64,000 nt of DNA from Planctomycetota bacterium (lineage in GTDB: Bacteria > Planctomycetota > Planctomycetia > Gemmatales > HRBIN36): positions 176,246 through 240,245 of the forward strand of contig JACTMY010000009.1 of assembly GCA_014584395.1 (NCBI GenBank). Reading direction: 5' to 3'. Position 1 is the first letter of the stretch. The number at the start of each line of letters is the position of its first letter. The notes under the pieces were generated by a model. It was given only the letters and a program-made list of their open reading frames with translations. It was not told the DNA's origin and did not search any database. The position numbers and the translations under genes are program-made. This document shows, piece by piece, positions 7,695 through 16,980 of this stretch.

Positions 7695-10142
7695 ATGACC
7701 ACAAACATCACTCTCCCAAAGAAACGATCCTGGAAACGCATCTTCTTGTATAGCGCGGCATTCCTGGTGCTGTTCTTTGCCGGCGGCGTTTGGTGGATAC
7801 GAAGTAAATTGCTCGGCAGCATGCCAAGGCTTGAAGGGGAATTGCAAGCCCCAGGGATCACGGCCCGCGTCGAGATTCAGCGAGATGAGTTCAGCGTGCC
7901 CACTCTGCGCTGCCAGAATCTCAAGGACATGGCCTTTGCCATGGGCTTTTTGCATGCCCAAGAACGCTACTTCCAAATGGATATGCAGCGGCGCTACGCC
8001 GCGGGGGAATTGGCGGAGATCTTGGGGGCAGGCCCCAATGACGCAGTCTTGAACATGGACCGGTCCGTTCGCGTGCACCGTTTTCGCAAACGTGCCGAGG
8101 CGGCCTGGGCCAAGATGGCGCCTGATCAGCGGACGATGATCGAAGCTTATGCGCAAGGGGTCAATTTTGGATTGTCTCAACTGGCGCAGCCACCCTTGGA
8201 ATATCTCTTGCTCAACAGCCCCCCCGCACCCTGGAAACCAGAAGATTGCTTGCTCACGTTGTTCATGATGTTCCTCAACCTGCAGCATCGCGCCTGGGAT
8301 TTCGAATCGGTCTTGAGCCTCATGCATGATACGCTTCCGACCCGTCTGTATGAGTTCATAGGGCACCCGGGGAGTGAATGGGATGCGCCGCTCAACGGCG
8401 GTCCCTTGCCGTTGCCGCCGCTTCCTGGTCCTGGGGATGTCAATCTCCGCCTCCAACGGCCGACCACGTTGCTCCCCGCCGAAGATGCACCCTCGCCCAT
8501 TCCCGTCGGCGGCAGCAACGCTTTCGCTGTCTCGGGTCGGCTCACGCCGGATGGCAAGGCCCTCCTCGCCAATGACATGCACCTGGAACACCGCGTGCCC
8601 AACATTTGGTATCTGGTGCGTTTGGAATGGCCGGATGAAAAGCAGCCTGGAGCGACCCGACGCGCTGCGGGGGTGACTCTTCCGGGCGGCCCGGTGCTGG
8701 TCGTGGGCAGCAATGACCACATCGCCTGGGGTTTCACGAACTCGCATGCTGACTGGTTGGATTACATTTTGCTCGACATCGACGACAAAAATCCGCAAGC
8801 CTATCTCACGCCGTCAGGCCGCGAGTTGCTGGAGCTTTTCGCTGAGGTCATCAAGGTCAAGGATCGCGAGGACCTCCAGATTCAAATCTACGAAACCAAA
8901 TGGGGGCCCGTCTTCGATCTCGATCATAAAAAACGCAAGCGCGTCCTGCGCTGGTGTGCTTACGACCAGGAGTGCATCAATTTGGATTTACAGGGTTTGA
9001 TGACGGCGCGCAGCCTCGAAGAAGCCATGGAGGTTGCCAATCGTTCTGGCGGCCCCCAAGAAAATATCTTGATCGCCTCCGCGGATGGCCGCATCGCCTG
9101 GACCATCTTGGGACGGATTCCCAAGCGGGTCGGCTTTGATGGCCGGCTGCCGCAAAGCTGGAAGGATGGTCGATGTCGCTGGGATGGTTATTACCCGCCG
9201 GAGCAGGCTCCGCGCATCGTTCAACCCGAGCAGGATCGACTCTGGAGCGCGAATGCCCGGCAGGTCAGCGGCCCAATGCTGGACATGCTCGGCTTCGGGG
9301 ACTACGACATGCCGGCGCGTTCCAAGCACCTCCGCGACGCCCTTTTGGCCAAGGAAAAGTTCACGGTCAATGATTTACTGCAATTGCAATTGGATGATCG
9401 AGCGTTGTCCCTGGAGCGATGGCAACAACTTTTGATGGGTCTCTTGACCGAAGCGCGGACGAAGGACCATCCGCTTCGGGCCGAGTGCCGCCAATGGGTC
9501 GACAAGTGGAATCGCCGCGCCACTCCCGATGCCGTCGGCATGACCCTGGTTTTTCGCTTCCGCAATCAAGTGATCGGCGCCGCGCTTGAACCCCTGCTCA
9601 AGCCGTGTCATGAGGCGGGGCAGGGGGCGTTTTCCTATTACCATCTCCCCGACTGCGAAGGGGTGGTCTGGCGTCTGATCAGTGAAAAACCTCTTCATCT
9701 TCTGAGCCCCGCTTATGAAGATTGGGATGCCTTGTTGCTGCGCTCCCTGGACCTGGTCCTCGATCGGCTCACGCAGCAAGGGAAAACGCTCGCTCAGTGC
9801 TCATGGGGAGCCATCAACGAAGTCCAATTTCACCACCCCTTGAGCGGGGCCATGCCCAAAATCATGGCGGAACGCATGAATTGGCCTTCATGGCAAGGCT
9901 ATGGTGCGGTGCGGGACATGCCCCGGGTGCAAGGGACCAAGTTTGGGGCGAGCATGCGGATGGGCGTCAAAGTGGGCGATTGGCAAACGGGTTATCTCCA
10001 CATGCCAGGCGGCCAAAGCGGGCATCCGTTGTCGTCCCACTATCGGGATTTACATGAAGAGTGGCGCGAGGGAAAGCCCACGCCGATCTGGCCCACGACA
10101 ACCGGGCCGCGCTTGGTTCTGCTGCCAACGGCACCTGGGTAA
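7695..10142 (+). CDS. Penicillin acylase family (Ntn-hydrolase, peptidase S45) protein
   Basis: An 815-residue member of the penicillin/acyl-homoserine-lactone/cephalosporin acylase family. Residues 16-33 form a signal anchor. The N-terminal alpha-chain part is followed by the auto-cleavage site VGGSNAFAVSG; Ser274 would become the N-terminal nucleophile of the beta chain, and LLANDMHL, typical of the family, follows. A later WGFTNSHADWLD matches the conserved oxyanion region. Family members hydrolyse amide bonds of beta-lactams, AHL signals or other acyl amides in the periplasm; the substrate here cannot be chosen. It lies 87 bp after the DUF2142 gene and may share its transcript. The length is normal for the family. 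Confidence 0.85.
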   Translation: MTTNITLPKKRSWKRIFLYSAAFLVLFFAGGVWWIRSKLLGSMPRLEGELQAPGITARVEIQRDEFSVPTLRCQNLKDMAFAMGFLHAQERYFQMDMQRRYAAGELAEILGAGPNDAVLNMDRSVRVHRFRKRAEAAWAKMAPDQRTMIEAYAQGVNFGLSQLAQPPLEYLLLNSPPAPWKPEDCLLTLFMMFLNLQHRAWDFESVLSLMHDTLPTRLYEFIGHPGSEWDAPLNGGPLPLPPLPGPGDVNLRLQRPTTLLPAEDAPSPIPVGGSNAFAVSGRLTPDGKALLANDMHLEHRVPNIWYLVRLEWPDEKQPGATRRAAGVTLPGGPVLVVGSNDHIAWGFTNSHADWLDYILLDIDDKNPQAYLTPSGRELLELFAEVIKVKDREDLQIQIYETKWGPVFDLDHKKRKRVLRWCAYDQECINLDLQGLMTARSLEEAMEVANRSGGPQENILIASADGRIAWTILGRIPKRVGFDGRLPQSWKDGRCRWDGYYPPEQAPRIVQPEQDRLWSANARQVSGPMLDMLGFGDYDMPARSKHLRDALLAKEKFTVNDLLQLQLDDRALSLERWQQLLMGLLTEARTKDHPLRAECRQWVDKWNRRATPDAVGMTLVFRFRNQVIGAALEPLLKPCHEAGQGAFSYYHLPDCEGVVWRLISEKPLHLLSPAYEDWDALLLRSLDLVLDRLTQQGKTLAQCSWGAINEVQFHHPLSGAMPKIMAERMNWPSWQGYGAVRDMPRVQGTKFGASMRMGVKVGDWQTGYLHMPGGQSGHPLSSHYRDLHEEWREGKPTPIWPTTTGPRLVLLPTAPG

Positions 10143-10444
10143 TGTGCTTTCATTATGATGGCAGTCAATCATGCATGAGCGACATGTGGTCCCTCGGAGA
10201 GGCAGCCGTTGGGCAGGTGAAAGGCAATTCCATCTTGAAATGGGCCAACCGAACCGCTAACCTAGGATGTGTATCCTGCCTCGGTCAAGCCAACCATGAC
10301 CGACATGCGTCCGCTACAAGGTAACCCTTTACCTCCTGCCACGAAGCGAGACCAAAGTTCATTCCATCCACGAAACACGATTGACTCTGTGCGCTTATGT
10401 GGGACTTACGATAAACCCGTTCCGAACCGCTTGATGGAGCGATC
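10143..10444. other. Intergenic gap, no gene recognised
   Basis: About 300 bp between the acylase and the PPC protein. The short open frames here have no family features. A GGAG at about 10435 is the ribosome site for the next gene. I see no RNA gene or clear terminator. Confidence 0.5.
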
Positions 10445-12850
10445 ATGATGAACCATGGTCCACACCCGATGCATTGGCTGGGAATCCTGATGGGCCTGGC
10501 CTTGCCCATGGCCGTCCATGCCCAACCCGCGACCATGCCCCACGCTCGTCTCTTCCTGATCACGCCTTGCGGCGGCCAGTTGGGCCAGACCGTGCGCGTG
10601 ACCGTGTCGGGCATTGATTTAGAGGAAGCTAGGGCCTTGCATTTTAGCCATCCCGGATTAGTGGCAACGCTCGCGCCCGATCCTGCCAAACCAGGCCAGT
10701 ATTTGCCCAATCAATTCGATGTGGTGATCGCTCAGAATACACCCCTTGGGGCTCATGACGTTCGCGTCATCGGCAAGTATGGCATCAGCAATCCGCGCGT
10801 CTTCATGGTCGGCGACCTCCCGGAAGTGGCTGAAAAGGAGCCGAACAACGATCTGCCGCAAGCCCAGTTGATCGAGATCGGGTGCACAATCCAAGGCAGC
10901 ATCAACCCGAACGTGGATGTGGATTATTTTCAGTTCGATGCCAAAAAAGGGCAAAGCATTCAATTTCTGTGTCAGGGCAGTAGTCTGGATAGCCTCTTCG
11001 AGCCGGAACTACGTTTGTTGAACGCTGCAGGCAAAATGCTGGCGATCCAGCGCGCCGTGGAGAATGGTGATTTAGCGCTGGATTTCACGTATCCGGAAGA
11101 CGGTCGCTATTTCCTCCGTCTCTGTCAATTTGGCCACGTGTTTGGCAGCCCGAATCATTATTATCGGTTGACGATTCGCTCTGGCCCCTGGATCGAGGCG
11201 GCCTATCCGCCGGTGATTCAGCGCGGAGCCGTGGGCAACATCACGCTTTGGGGCCGACGTTTGCCGGGCGGGCAGCCCGATGCTGAGCTGGCCGCGGTGC
11301 AGCCGCCGCTGGAGCGCGTCTCCCTATTGCTTGCCAGCCCCCCCGAGGCAAGTCTGCCTCATCGCTTGTACAGTCATTCCATGACGCCAACGAGGCATGC
11401 TCTGTTTGATGGCTTTGATTATCGACTGCAAACCCCGGGGGGATGGTCGAATGGCATTTACCTGGCCACGTCTCCTTATCCTGTCGTCCTTCAACAAGCG
11501 GGCAACGCGGCGCCCGACAAGGCCCAAGTGGTGACGCTTCCTTGCGAGGTGGCGGCCCGATTCACGACAACAGGCGAAAAGCACTGGTATCGCTTTACCG
11601 GCAAGGCGGGGCAAGTCGTCGTGATCGAGGGTTTCGCCGATCGCCACGGCGCCCCCTTGGACCTCTATTTCGAGGTCCGCCGGGCGGACAATCAGCAAGT
11701 GCTTGGTGAATTTGACGACCACCCCGAAGCTTACGCTCCGCTGCGCTTTTTCGCACGAACTGAGGACCCCAAGGCGCGCCTTGGACTGCCCGCGGATGGC
11801 GACTACGAAATCATGGTTGGCGCCAGGAATCAAATCAAACCGCACTTGCCGCGTTGCATCTATCGCCTCAGCCTGCAACCGGACCAACCCGATTTTCGCA
11901 TAGCCGTCCTGGATGAACACATACAAAGCCCCGGCGCCTGGCAACTCCCCAGGGGGAGCCATCGCCATGTGGAAGTTTATGTTTTTCGGCAGAATGCCTT
12001 CGCTGGGCCGATCTTGTTGAGCGCGGAGGATTTGCCTCCAGGCGTCACGTGCACGAAACAGATCGTCAACCCCGGCGCGCCGCAGGCTGTGCTGGTTCTC
12101 TCCGCTGCCGCGGATGCGCCTGCCTTTGACGGCCCCATTCGCATCAAGGGGACCGCCCTGATCAATGGCCAGGAGGTTACCCGCTGGGCACGTGGCGGCT
12201 GTATCGTATGGCCCAATCCTGCCGAGCCAAACGGTGTGCCTGCACGGAGCAGACTTACTCGGGAGATATGCTTGTCGGTGCGTGAACCCGCCCCATACCG
12301 CGTGGAACCGGACGTGCGCGAGGTGGGCGTTCCTGCCGGCGGGACCATTCCACTGAAGCTTCGGCTGTATCGGCAGGCACCGGAAGCGAATGTCCCGGTG
12401 ACGATTACCGTCCTGAATATGCCCATCAATGCCGTGTTCAACGGCAACAATGCCCCGGTCGCGATCGCAGCCAATGTTCAGGAAGCAGCCATCAATATCC
12501 AAATTCCCGCCAATGTGCCGCCAGGGGAGTACAGTCTAGCGTTGCTCGCCAGTGCTAATGTGCCGTTCAACAAGGACCCCAAAAATGCGCAAAAGCCGGC
12601 CGTCTTGGTGCGTGAAGCGATGATCCCGATCAAGATCACCGTCTTTCCAAAGATCGCTGAAGCGCACCGATCAAGCGACTTGATGGTCATGCAACCCTTA
12701 TTCGATCACGAAATCGTCAACGCAGCACTCGCGCTGAAGACCGACGGCAACCCATTGGATTTTGTGGATGCTCCAAGAAGTCATCGACGAAGCACACGGA
12801 AGGGGCATCCCATCTCCTTGTCGCTTCGCATGAAAGCCAAGGAGGCCTAA
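10445..12850 (+). CDS. Secreted pre-peptidase C-terminal (PPC) domain protein
   Basis: An 801-residue exported protein with a signal peptide (cleavage after AVHA, about residue 26). An N-terminal Ig/IPT-like segment (about 35-120) starts with GGQLGQTVRVTVSG. A first PPC domain (about 135-245) opens with EKEPNNDLPQAQ and contains VDYFQFDAKKGQ; a second PPC-like domain (about 350-470) contains KHWYRFTGKAGQ; beta-rich C-terminal domains follow. Proteins of this build are abundant in Planctomycetota and are commonly next to DUF1501 genes, as here. The TAATG junction at 12848-12852 couples it to the downstream DUF1501 gene. It is probably a periplasmic or surface binding or scaffold protein; no catalytic motif is visible. 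Confidence 0.8.
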   Translation: MMNHGPHPMHWLGILMGLALPMAVHAQPATMPHARLFLITPCGGQLGQTVRVTVSGIDLEEARALHFSHPGLVATLAPDPAKPGQYLPNQFDVVIAQNTPLGAHDVRVIGKYGISNPRVFMVGDLPEVAEKEPNNDLPQAQLIEIGCTIQGSINPNVDVDYFQFDAKKGQSIQFLCQGSSLDSLFEPELRLLNAAGKMLAIQRAVENGDLALDFTYPEDGRYFLRLCQFGHVFGSPNHYYRLTIRSGPWIEAAYPPVIQRGAVGNITLWGRRLPGGQPDAELAAVQPPLERVSLLLASPPEASLPHRLYSHSMTPTRHALFDGFDYRLQTPGGWSNGIYLATSPYPVVLQQAGNAAPDKAQVVTLPCEVAARFTTTGEKHWYRFTGKAGQVVVIEGFADRHGAPLDLYFEVRRADNQQVLGEFDDHPEAYAPLRFFARTEDPKARLGLPADGDYEIMVGARNQIKPHLPRCIYRLSLQPDQPDFRIAVLDEHIQSPGAWQLPRGSHRHVEVYVFRQNAFAGPILLSAEDLPPGVTCTKQIVNPGAPQAVLVLSAAADAPAFDGPIRIKGTALINGQEVTRWARGGCIVWPNPAEPNGVPARSRLTREICLSVREPAPYRVEPDVREVGVPAGGTIPLKLRLYRQAPEANVPVTITVLNMPINAVFNGNNAPVAIAANVQEAAINIQIPANVPPGEYSLALLASANVPFNKDPKNAQKPAVLVREAMIPIKITVFPKIAEAHRSSDLMVMQPLFDHEIVNAALALKTDGNPLDFVDAPRSHRRSTRKGHPISLSLRMKAKEA

Positions 12851-14238
12851 TGTCCGCCCACGCCTCATTCTTGTGCACAGGTCCATGGTCGAGACGGGAC
12901 CTTCTTCAAGCGGGTTATCTGACCATGTTGGGCAGCGGCCTGGGCCCTTTGCTCTTGCCGCGACCCGCGCAGGGCCAGATTAACACCGGCAGCTTTGGCC
13001 AAGCCAAGGCATGCATCTTTCTGTTTATGTGGGGTGGTCCCTCGCAACTCGATACCTGGGACATGAAACCCAATGCCCCATCGGACATCCGAGGGGAATT
13101 CAAACCGATCTCCACGACGGTCCCCGGCATTCAGATTTGCGAGCATTTTCCGCGCTTGGCCCGATTGGCTCACCACTATACGATCATTCGCTCGATGACG
13201 CACAATGATCCGGCCCACCTTTCCAGCGTGCACCATTTGCTGACCGGCAGGCATGCTCCGAAATTCCCGTCCGATGCGGACCCGCCGTCGCGAAAAGACT
13301 GGCCCCACCTGGCCTCCTATCTGCTCAAGGAAAGACCGTCGCCCAATCCTCTCCCTGGATTCATCACCTTGCCTTGGACCGTCATGCACCCTGCCGCTCC
13401 GGGAGGGCAGGCGCCCGGACAAAACGGCGGCTGGCTCGGCAAGGGATTTGACCCCTTTGTCATCCAAGGCGATCCCAGTCAGCGCGGCTTCCAGGTCTCG
13501 GGGCTGCGCTTGCCTGAGGGAGTCTCTCCGGATGAACTTGCGGGCCGGCGCTCATTGCTCGGCGAGCTAGAAAGACAATCCCGCTTGCTCCCCGCCCTGA
13601 CGGAAGGGGCCGCCATTGATGCCTTGCAGCAAAAGGCCCTCGACGCCTTGGCTTCCAAGGAAGTGCATGACGCCTTTGATTTGCAGCAAGAATCGCCCAA
13701 GGCGCGCGAGCGCTATGGCATGAATATTCATGGACAAAGCGTGCTATTGGCCAGGCGGTTGGTTGAACGGGGCGTCCCATTCGTTTCCGTCAATTGGCAT
13801 CAAGACCATCGCAACTTTTGGGACACCCATGGCGACAATTTCAATCGCCTTAAGCGCGATCTCATGCCGCCCACGGATCAATCGTTTTCCGCCTTGCTGG
13901 AAGACCTCGAGGCTTCCGGACGCTTGCGCGAAACGTTGATCGTCTGGGTCGGCGAATTTGGCCGAGCACCGAAGATCACCGCCGGCAACGCGGGACGCGA
14001 ACATTGGCCGCGCTGCTATTGCGCCGTACTGGCCGGCGGCGGCATTGCGGGGGGCCAGGTCCACGGCCGATCCGACAGCCTGGCGGCCTACCCCGCGGAA
14101 AATCCCGTTGATCCTTCAGATTTGACAGCCACCATTTATCATGCCTTGGGCATCGATCCGGCCCAAATCATCCGCGACCGCGAGGATCGACCCATTCGCC
14201 TCACCGAAGGAAATGCACTTACCCAACTCTTTTCATGA
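12850..14238 (+). CDS. DUF1501 Tat-exported protein
   Basis: A 462-residue DUF1501 protein, distantly related to the alkaline-phosphatase/sulfatase fold and very common in Planctomycetota. The Tat signal carries SRRDLLQAG (R15-R16) followed by a hydrophobic stretch. The family hallmarks FLFMWGGPSQLDTWDMKP and the C-terminal WVGEFGRAPKI with a nearby NAGREHWP are present. The start overlaps the previous stop by one base (TAATG). Function is unknown. The grouping with PPC and cytochrome/WD40 partners suggests a periplasmic assembly involved in processing macromolecules, but that is inference. Confidence 0.88.
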   Translation: MSAHASFLCTGPWSRRDLLQAGYLTMLGSGLGPLLLPRPAQGQINTGSFGQAKACIFLFMWGGPSQLDTWDMKPNAPSDIRGEFKPISTTVPGIQICEHFPRLARLAHHYTIIRSMTHNDPAHLSSVHHLLTGRHAPKFPSDADPPSRKDWPHLASYLLKERPSPNPLPGFITLPWTVMHPAAPGGQAPGQNGGWLGKGFDPFVIQGDPSQRGFQVSGLRLPEGVSPDELAGRRSLLGELERQSRLLPALTEGAAIDALQQKALDALASKEVHDAFDLQQESPKARERYGMNIHGQSVLLARRLVERGVPFVSVNWHQDHRNFWDTHGDNFNRLKRDLMPPTDQSFSALLEDLEASGRLRETLIVWVGEFGRAPKITAGNAGREHWPRCYCAVLAGGGIAGGQVHGRSDSLAAYPAENPVDPSDLTATIYHALGIDPAQIIRDREDRPIRLTEGNALTQLFS

Positions 14239-14251
14239 TGATGGATGAAAC

Positions 14252-15679
14252 ATGAAACGAATCTACACGATCGTCGTGGTCATCATGCTTGGTTCCCTGA
14301 GCCTGATGGCACAGGAGCCAGGCGCCAAGCAGGATCAGAAGCCCACCAAGAATGATCCGCCGCCGCCGATCAAGGTCATCACCTTGGAGCGCAAGGAGCC
14401 TGTGAATTACGAGAAGGAGATCGCCCCCATTCTCGGCAATAAATGCGAAGTGTGCCATAGCAGCAGCCTGCAAGAAGGGAAGCTCGACGTCACGGACCCC
14501 GAAGCATTGAAAAAAGGCGGCAAGAGCGGCCCCGCGATTGTGCCTGGCCAACCGGACGCCAGTCTGCTGGTGAAATTGGCCGGACGCACGGGAACGCCAG
14601 CCATGCCTCCCAAGGACGATGAACCGCTCACTCCGGAAGAGTTGGCGCTGATCAAGCTTTGGATCGCCGAGGGCGCCAAGGGGCAGAAAGTCGTAGAAAC
14701 CAACTTGCCCAGCCTCAAGCTCGGCAAGCTTCCCGCGCGCGTCAAGCCCATCGGTGCGGTGGCCCTCTCCGCCGATAAGTCGAAGTTGGCGGTAGGGCAA
14801 GGAGCCAATCTCTTCCTCTACGAAGCGGCCACGGGAAAATTGCTGCACGCACTCTCGAACCCGCAACTCAAAGATGGGGATGATCAGCCGTTGAACCAAG
14901 CACAGACGGACCTGGTCCAGGCTCTCGTCTTTTCACCCGATGGCTTGCAACTTTACAGCGGCGATTTTCGACAGGTTCACGTCTGGGACGCCGCGAACGG
15001 TCAATGGCAACGTTCCTTGACGGGGCTTATGGACCGCGTCATGGCCATGGACATCAGTCCTGACGGCAAACGTTTGGCCGTGGTGGGCGGCATTCCCTCG
15101 GCCGAGGGCGAGATTAAGGTATTTGACCTGACCTCTGGAAACGTCCTCACCGACATCCAAGCAGGGCATACGGACGTGGTGTATGGCGTGCGATTTAGCC
15201 CGGATGGCACGAAATTGGCCTCAGCCAGCGCTGATAAGCTGGTGCGAACGTTCGCCCTGCCCGAGGGCCAACTGCTCAAGACCTTTGAAGGCCACACAGG
15301 ACAGGTGTTGGACGTCGCCTGGAAGGCGGATGGCAAAGTGATCGTCAGCGTCGGTGCGGACAACGTTGTGAAAGTCTGGAGTTTTGAAAGCGGCGATCAG
15401 ATTCGGACCATTGGCGGTCACAGCCGGCAAATCACTCGCCTGCAAGTCATCGGTGCCAAGCCCGAAATCGCCACGGCATGCGGAGATGCCTGGGTTCGCT
15501 TTTGGAACATGGACAACGGCGGCCACATTCGCAACTTTGGCGGCAATGCCGACTTCCTCTATGCCTTGACCGTCAGCGCCGACGGCACGGTTGTCGCAAC
15601 TGGGGGACAGGAAGGAGTCGTGCGTGTTTACAATGGGGCAAATGGGCAAGTCACGCAAACCATAACGCCTGGAAAATGA
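14252..15679 (+). CDS. Planctomycete-type cytochrome c fused to WD40 repeats
   Basis: A 475-residue exported protein with a signal peptide ending near SLMA. The cytochrome c (PSC1-type) domain has its haem site CEVCH at residues 65-69, preceded by YEKEIAPILGNKC, which is typical of planctomycete cytochromes. A distal Met ligand candidate lies in GTPAMPPKDDEPLT, about 45 residues after the haem site. From about residue 165 onward, six to seven WD40 blades form a propeller (for example SPDGTKLASASADKLVRTF). It sits 13 bp after the DUF1501 gene in an operon-like order with the PPC protein. Such fusions are almost confined to Planctomycetota and related phyla. Redox partner and substrate are unknown. 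Confidence 0.87.
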   Translation: MKRIYTIVVVIMLGSLSLMAQEPGAKQDQKPTKNDPPPPIKVITLERKEPVNYEKEIAPILGNKCEVCHSSSLQEGKLDVTDPEALKKGGKSGPAIVPGQPDASLLVKLAGRTGTPAMPPKDDEPLTPEELALIKLWIAEGAKGQKVVETNLPSLKLGKLPARVKPIGAVALSADKSKLAVGQGANLFLYEAATGKLLHALSNPQLKDGDDQPLNQAQTDLVQALVFSPDGLQLYSGDFRQVHVWDAANGQWQRSLTGLMDRVMAMDISPDGKRLAVVGGIPSAEGEIKVFDLTSGNVLTDIQAGHTDVVYGVRFSPDGTKLASASADKLVRTFALPEGQLLKTFEGHTGQVLDVAWKADGKVIVSVGADNVVKVWSFESGDQIRTIGGHSRQITRLQVIGAKPEIATACGDAWVRFWNMDNGGHIRNFGGNADFLYALTVSADGTVVATGGQEGVVRVYNGANGQVTQTITPGK

Positions 15680-15905
15680 ACCGGATTGTAAATCCTGCAA
15701 ATCCCGCTCCGTGAAGAATCGCTTTCATCGGAAAGGTCCACGACTTTTTCCTCGACGTAACTATCGATCCAGCCTCAACCTCGCCTCATTCTGGCCGAAG
15801 AAACCAGGGCGACGCCGCTAGCTTGGCCCCGCTTTTGCGGTAACACTTCATCGTGGAAGCAAGCATGGGGTTTAAGTGCGTCTACCTCGATGGGAGGTGC
15901 CGTCG

Positions 15906-16946
15906 ATGCGTTGGTGGTTAAACAGGGCTTTGGCGGTTTGTGCGCTGTTCGTCATTTTCCATGCGCCGCTCGAAGCCACCGAAACGGTAACGACGGCGAA
16001 TTTCATCGTGCGCGCCCCCAACCGTCAAATCGCGCAGCAAGTCGGCCAATATGCCGAGCGGTATCGCAAGGAGAAAGCCCTGGAATGGCTCGGCAAGGAA
16101 ATGCCGAATTGGGGGCAAAAATGTCCCCTCAACGTCAAACTGACCATGGGCGGCCCAGGCGGGGCCACGACCTTTGCTTTTGATCGCGGCGCGATCCTGG
16201 AGCAGGAAATGACCGTCGAGGGCGATCTGGAGAGAATTCTCAACAGCGTCCTCCCGCATGAAATCACCCATACCGTGCTGGCCTATCATTTTCGCCAACC
16301 CTTGCCGCGCTGGGCGGACGAGGGCAGCGCCGTGCTCTCCGAGGACGACCGCGAACGCCGCCGCCACGACGACCTCGTTCGGCAAGCCCTGGCCGGCGGT
16401 CGCGGCTTTCGACTCCGCTATCTCTTCGAGTTGAAGGAATATCCCAAATCCTCAAGCGACGTCATGACGCTTTATGCTCAGGGTTATTCCATTGTCCGCT
16501 TCCTGGTCGAGAAAAGCAGCAAACCCGCCTTCCTGAACTTTCTCGTGGATGGCACCCGCTATGGTTGGGACCAGGCTCTGCGCAATCATTATCGCATCGA
16601 CCGCATCGAAGCCTTGGAAGAATCCTGGCTGCAATGGATGCGTCAAGGCATGCGCCATCAGATCGTCGCTGGCGGGCCGTCGCAGAGAAACGCCATCCAT
16701 TCCTCGCCGGTTTCCATGCCGCAGAATGACTATCCGCAATTGTCCGCGGGGCTTGGCAAACCGACGACGATTCGCGGGTCAAGCCCTTCGGAGCATGAGC
16801 CATTTCGCTCGACCAAGGTCCAGCCGACCAACCCCCCGCCCGCCAATGCGGGTATGCCAGGATGGTCTCCTCTGGGACGCGGCGCATCCGGGACCGGCTA
16901 CCCCCAAGGCCCAGCGCAGTTGCTGCCGCCCCGCGTCGATGATTAA
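15906..16946 (+). CDS. Secreted gluzincin-type zinc metallopeptidase
   Basis: A 346-residue exported protein. I chose the ATG at 15906 over the upstream GTG at 15876 because it has a GGGAGG ribosome site and begins a clean signal peptide (MRWWLNRALAVCALFV). The zinc site HEITH is at H118-E119-H122, and the third ligand E139 lies in RWADEGSA, as in peptidase MA-like gluzincins. The region after about residue 265 is proline-rich and of low complexity (PPPANAG, LLPPRVDD). It is probably a periplasmic peptidase; no substrate is implied. It stands alone between the cytochrome gene and the convergent SGNH hydrolase. Confidence 0.8.
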   Translation: MRWWLNRALAVCALFVIFHAPLEATETVTTANFIVRAPNRQIAQQVGQYAERYRKEKALEWLGKEMPNWGQKCPLNVKLTMGGPGGATTFAFDRGAILEQEMTVEGDLERILNSVLPHEITHTVLAYHFRQPLPRWADEGSAVLSEDDRERRRHDDLVRQALAGGRGFRLRYLFELKEYPKSSSDVMTLYAQGYSIVRFLVEKSSKPAFLNFLVDGTRYGWDQALRNHYRIDRIEALEESWLQWMRQGMRHQIVAGGPSQRNAIHSSPVSMPQNDYPQLSAGLGKPTTIRGSSPSEHEPFRSTKVQPTNPPPANAGMPGWSPLGRGASGTGYPQGPAQLLPPRVDD

Positions 16947-16980
16947 AGTCGCATGCGATCGATTAAATCATTGAAATGTA

